The position numbers and the translations under genes are program-made. The notes under the pieces are model-generated. The model saw only the letters and a program-made list of their open reading frames with translations. It was not told the origin of the DNA and did no database searches. From Anaeramoeba flamelloides (Eukaryota > Metamonada > Anaeramoebidae), in NCBI GenBank assembly GCA_027625915.1, contig JANTQA010000026.1:5580001-5644000 (forward strand): DNA of 64,000 nucleotides. Direction: 5' to 3'. The number at the start of each line of letters is the position of its first letter. Position 1 is the stretch's first letter. This document shows positions 60,839 to 64,000 of the stretch, piece after piece.

Positions 60839-62335
60839 ATGTTCCGCAACCTTAATTTATATGAATCAATTTTCCAAAACTATCCTGTCAAAATTGCGTT
60901 TTCTTTTAAACTAAAAGGACCTCTTACAAAAACACTTCTTGAAAATGCAATCAATAAAATATATCAATTACAACCAACACTACAAAGAGTGCCTGTTTTA
61001 GATGAAAATGAAGATGAAAATAAAGAAGACAAACAGAAAGAAAAAGAATACAACAGCAAAAAGGAAATCGAAGAAAACGTCCAGGGTTACAAAACAAAAA
61101 ACTATAAATACAAGCACTTTCCCTTTGAAGAGTCCATTCAAATCGAAGAAATTGAACTTGACGAAACCAATTTAGAGCAATGGGTTGAAAAAGCGAATGA
61201 AGTCTTGAAATTTCTGAAAGACAAACCGACCGATAAAGTAACAAGAGTTTATTTTTTCAAAAATAAGAACCAGGAAGAAAAATCAGAAGTCATACATACA
61301 ATTTTAGTTGTAGTTGACCATCTTTATTATGATGCCCGATCCTGTTTAGCTTTTGTAGGGTTGCTCCTAAAATATTTGTTGGATGACAAAACCAAACTTG
61401 AAGAAAAAAAAGAAACAGAAAAAGAAAAAGAAAAAAAAGTTATCAAGTCTTTAAAGCCACTTGATTTTAATTTCCACGAAAAAGCATTTGAAACCCAAAA
61501 CAGCGAAGAACCTGTTTTTACAGGGTTTGATTTTCAAAAACTACCAACTTTATTAAACCCAATTCCTGATCATAACCCGCCATTAGAAAAGGAACCAGAG
61601 TCTACTGAATTAAATGAATATGGTTTCGTTCAAGGTAGCAAATACCAACAATTATTTTTCCACCTTGACGAGCAAACAACCTTAAAATTCATTCAAAAAT
61701 GTAAACAGCAATCTACAACGCCCTTTGTAGTGATGACTGCAATTTTGTTTGCTGCTATCAATTCCTTTTGGCACAAGGGGAAAGGAGGAAACGTAATACC
61801 AGGTGTCTTTGTTGACACACGCTCTCATTATGATGAGCCAATTACCGACGAATACTTTTGTACAGCTGTATGGATCACAGAGCTCAAAGAAAGGCAAATC
61901 GGCGAGGGCACCATCTTTTGGGATCTTGTTGCCTCCATGCAAACCGAACTAAACGAACAAAAGGAAAAAAAGACAGTTCTGACGAACCTGAAATACATGG
62001 CAAAATCACCAATCCCAATTTTTGGCATGCCTCATTGCTCCTGCGTGAACAATTATGGGTGCTATGAAAAGATTGGCTATATGCCCGAAAACGGACCATT
62101 CAAATTATTAGATTTCACCATTACAGGCCTTGAATATTTACCATTGCCACTCATCCAGCTGTCCACTTACACAGTTCTCAACCGGATTAAAATTTGCCCT
62201 CTATTTTCTCGTAAAGTTTTCAAACAAGAGACAATCATTAGTTTTATGCAAAACTGCTATTTGAAAATACTTGACAAAGTAATCAATTCGGAAGAAAATT
62301 TTACTTTAAGCCAATTTAATTCTAATTTACTATAA
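60839..62335 (+). CDS. CoA-dependent acyltransferase / condensation-domain-like protein
   Basis: 498 residues, single exon. The N-terminus (NLYESIFQ, IAFSFKLKGPL, LLENAINKIYQLQPTLQR) and the motif H161-L-Y-Y-D165-A are those of the CoA-dependent acyltransferase superfamily (alcohol acetyltransferase, wax-ester synthase, NRPS condensation domain). In these the second-lobe-facing HxxxD His is the general base. The second lobe is seen at about 280-400 (TTPFVVMTAILFAAINSFW, GVFVDTRSHYD). The C-terminal DFGWG motif of plant BAHD enzymes is absent. Two Glu/Lys-rich inserts (~57-90 and ~182-205) interrupt the first lobe. No signal peptide or membrane helix is evident. Substrates cannot be deduced. 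The start is the only ATG that gives a sensible family N-terminus. The 1.2-kb repeat abuts its 5' side. Confidence 0.8.
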   Translation: MFRNLNLYESIFQNYPVKIAFSFKLKGPLTKTLLENAINKIYQLQPTLQRVPVLDENEDENKEDKQKEKEYNSKKEIEENVQGYKTKNYKYKHFPFEESIQIEEIELDETNLEQWVEKANEVLKFLKDKPTDKVTRVYFFKNKNQEEKSEVIHTILVVVDHLYYDARSCLAFVGLLLKYLLDDKTKLEEKKETEKEKEKKVIKSLKPLDFNFHEKAFETQNSEEPVFTGFDFQKLPTLLNPIPDHNPPLEKEPESTELNEYGFVQGSKYQQLFFHLDEQTTLKFIQKCKQQSTTPFVVMTAILFAAINSFWHKGKGGNVIPGVFVDTRSHYDEPITDEYFCTAVWITELKERQIGEGTIFWDLVASMQTELNEQKEKKTVLTNLKYMAKSPIPIFGMPHCSCVNNYGCYEKIGYMPENGPFKLLDFTITGLEYLPLPLIQLSTYTVLNRIKICPLFSRKVFKQETIISFMQNCYLKILDKVINSEENFTLSQFNSNLL

Positions 62336-62529
62336 TTAAATGATTCTCTCGATAAGGCATTTATTTGGCGTGACACAATCCGATCACAAGATAATCACAA
62401 AAATATTCTTAATTTTTTATCAGAAAATCGTTCAAAATAAATCGCTTTATGGATACAACTATTTTAAAAAGATGGATAATATTTTTTTTATGAGATCTTC
62501 TGAATTATAACTTTCCCAATGTTTTTTAT

Positions 62530-62830
62530 ATAGCTGTTTTAAAAAAGTGTGGACTCGAGGTTTTGTAAGTAGGGCTTAAAACTGTCTAATTCATATGTTT
62601 TAATCAGTTCAGTCAACATCTAACCAAAGTTTTGGTACACACTTTTCTAAAACAGCTGTACCAGTTTTAAAAAAGTGAGGAATTTTTTAAATCTTTTTTG
62701 AAGTATTCCATTTTAAAAAAGTAAATACTTTTTGAAAAATTTTTTGAAGTTTTCTATTTTAAAAAAAGTGAAGAATATTTTCAGAATTAAAACTTTTTGA
62801 AAGTGTTCTATTTTTAAAAAGTGAGTACTT
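62530..62830. repeat. Fold-back plus 'aaaaaagtg' unit array
   Basis: 'tagctgttttaaaaaagtgt' (62531-62550) pairs with 'acacttttctaaaacagcta' type sequence at 62640-62659. The adjoining 170 bp repeat 'tattttaaaaaagtga' several times with variable spacers. It is related to 32195-32548 and 25947-26140. Confidence 0.65.
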
Positions 62831-63946
62831 AACCTTTGACTGTCAAATCTAAAAGCCAAACATTTCGAAAAACCTGTACAAATTTTTTTTTTATTATTTC
62901 ACAAAGAAAAGATTTAAATACAAAGTTTTTGCAACACTATCAAACCTAAAAAAACCAGGAATTTTCAAAAAAAAACCTGAATTCCTTTTTTTGGATCAAT
63001 TGAGAAATTAAGTAAAAATTCCAAAAGATATTCACATTTTTAAGATAAATATGTAAATTTTTGAGTAATCATTAACCTTTATAATTGTTATCTTGCTTAA
63101 TTTTTTTAAAGCTATCAATTTTAACCCTTTTGTAAATCCAAAAATGTGAAAAAAATACTAAACTCTTTTTCAAATAAAAGGGCACAAAAAATTTCAAGAA
63201 TTATTCATAAATGAATCAAATTAATTGTAGTATCATTCTAAAATCTAAGAAACACTTTAAAATATAAAAAAACACTCAACTGATTCTTTAAAACTCATTA
63301 AAACAAAACAATAAAAATTAAAATTAAATATTTTAAAAATTGGTGTTCCCTTTTATTTGAAATGAGAAATCTCGTTTTGTAAATTGTAATGAAAAAAATT
63401 ATAAACCCAATAAAAACCTTTGAACAAGGCGGATTGGGGGAAAAGTTCTCAACATTTTATTGATAATTCTTTACATGTCAAACTTTTGTTCTTTAAAGTC
63501 TCATTTTCAAGATAAAGTCGCAATTCATCTGATATTTTGTTGGAATGTTTTTTCTTTATTTCTCTTTTCTTTGTTCTATTCATCAATCCAATAATGGTCT
63601 TTCTTAATTCCTATTTCTAGCTCATTCGAAATCAAACTTAAACTGTTTCCATTTATACACAGGTAGATTATTTCCAAATTTGTTTCTTCTTATCTTGCTT
63701 TTTCATTTTCCAACTTTTCAATATCCAAAAATAAAAAAAGCAAAAAATGAAAAAATGAATAATTAAAATGAAAATCAACAATAAGTAATTATCTTATTAA
63801 CAATCAAATTCGATAGTATTGATGGTTTGGGAGGTGTGCCCTTTTGTTTGAAAAATAGTTTATTTCTAAAAAATTAAATGAGGAAATAATTGAAAATTAA
63901 AAATTAAATTATAAAATCAAAAGAATTAATATAAATTTAAAAACCA

Positions 63947-64000
63947 ATTAAAATTCAAAATTTTCCCACAGTTAAAACAGATCATTCAATCACAATAATA
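63947..64000 (-). repeat. 540-bp TIR repeat family, start of a further copy
   Basis: 'aaaattcaaaattttcccaca' and 'attcaatcacaataata' match the start of the inverse-oriented copy at 48291. It is cut by the window edge. Confidence 0.65.

Larger units (their letters stand above)
62336..64000. other. Noncoding region to window end
   Basis: No gene is supported. 62530-62661 is a fold-back and 62663-62830 carries 'ttaaaaaagtgag'-type units. The last ~50 bases begin another copy of the 540-bp TIR family. The rest is AT-rich and unassigned. Confidence 0.6.

Noticed and set aside
1-64000. tRNA genes, LTR elements, LINE reverse transcriptases or virus-like genes
   Set aside because: Scanned by eye for TTCGA-loop arms, reverse transcriptase, integrase and capsid-like motifs; none supportable was found, though short or decayed tRNA-like sequences could be missed without a covariance search.

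Overview
This is a very AT-rich, gene-poor stretch of a nuclear genome from a single-celled eukaryote. All three standard stop codons are used as stops. Introns are present, and the proteins carry Glu/Gln/Lys- or Asn-rich low-complexity inserts. The protein families are ordinary eukaryotic ones: a PROPPIN, the SAGA subunit Ada2, ribosomal protein eL18, a papain-fold protein and an acid sphingomyelinase-like enzyme. The look fits an amoeba, for example an amoebozoan or anaeramoebid, but the species cannot be fixed from the sequence and that placement is a guess. I see no retrovirus-like, Polinton-like or other virus-like element.

Layout: 1-2188 is noncoding. 2189-3391 (-) is a PROPPIN/WIPI-like WD40 protein. 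8717-10493 (-) is Ada2 in two exons. 16551-17780 (+) is a secreted acid sphingomyelinase-like phosphodiesterase. 18797-18917 (-) is a lone 5S rRNA gene. 21208-26782 (+) is a small basic coiled-coil (bZIP-like) protein split by a 4987-bp intron. 30515-35132 (+) is a papain-family protein with a 3646-bp intron. 38290-39139 (+) is ribosomal protein eL18. 44034-51477 (-) is an 859-residue Asn-rich putative winged-helix protein, rebuilt here across a 4864-bp intron. 60839-62335 (+) is a condensation/alcohol-acyltransferase-superfamily enzyme. I see no operon-like pairing or shared pathway; the genes look like independent housekeeping or accessory loci.

The space between genes, and most of the three giant introns, is filled with short non-autonomous DNA repeats. 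They include a palindromic ~200-bp TA-target MITE family (seven copies, one nested in another) and a ~540-bp TIR family with two nearly identical inverted copies. There is also a ~1.2-kb TIR element bounded by TTAA, a 190-bp TTAA-bounded MITE, and several fold-back palindromes. A ~1.2-kb repeat carrying ORF-like blocks ends right at the start of the acyltransferase gene. All five introns begin GTAA and end AG.

The most notable points are these. The papain-family protein has Ser in place of the catalytic Cys and Glu in place of the oxyanion-hole Gln, while His and Asn are kept. The PROPPIN has FVRG instead of FRRG. Ada2 shows no SWIRM domain. Splice phases unite distant open frames into genes that simple ORF calling would miss.
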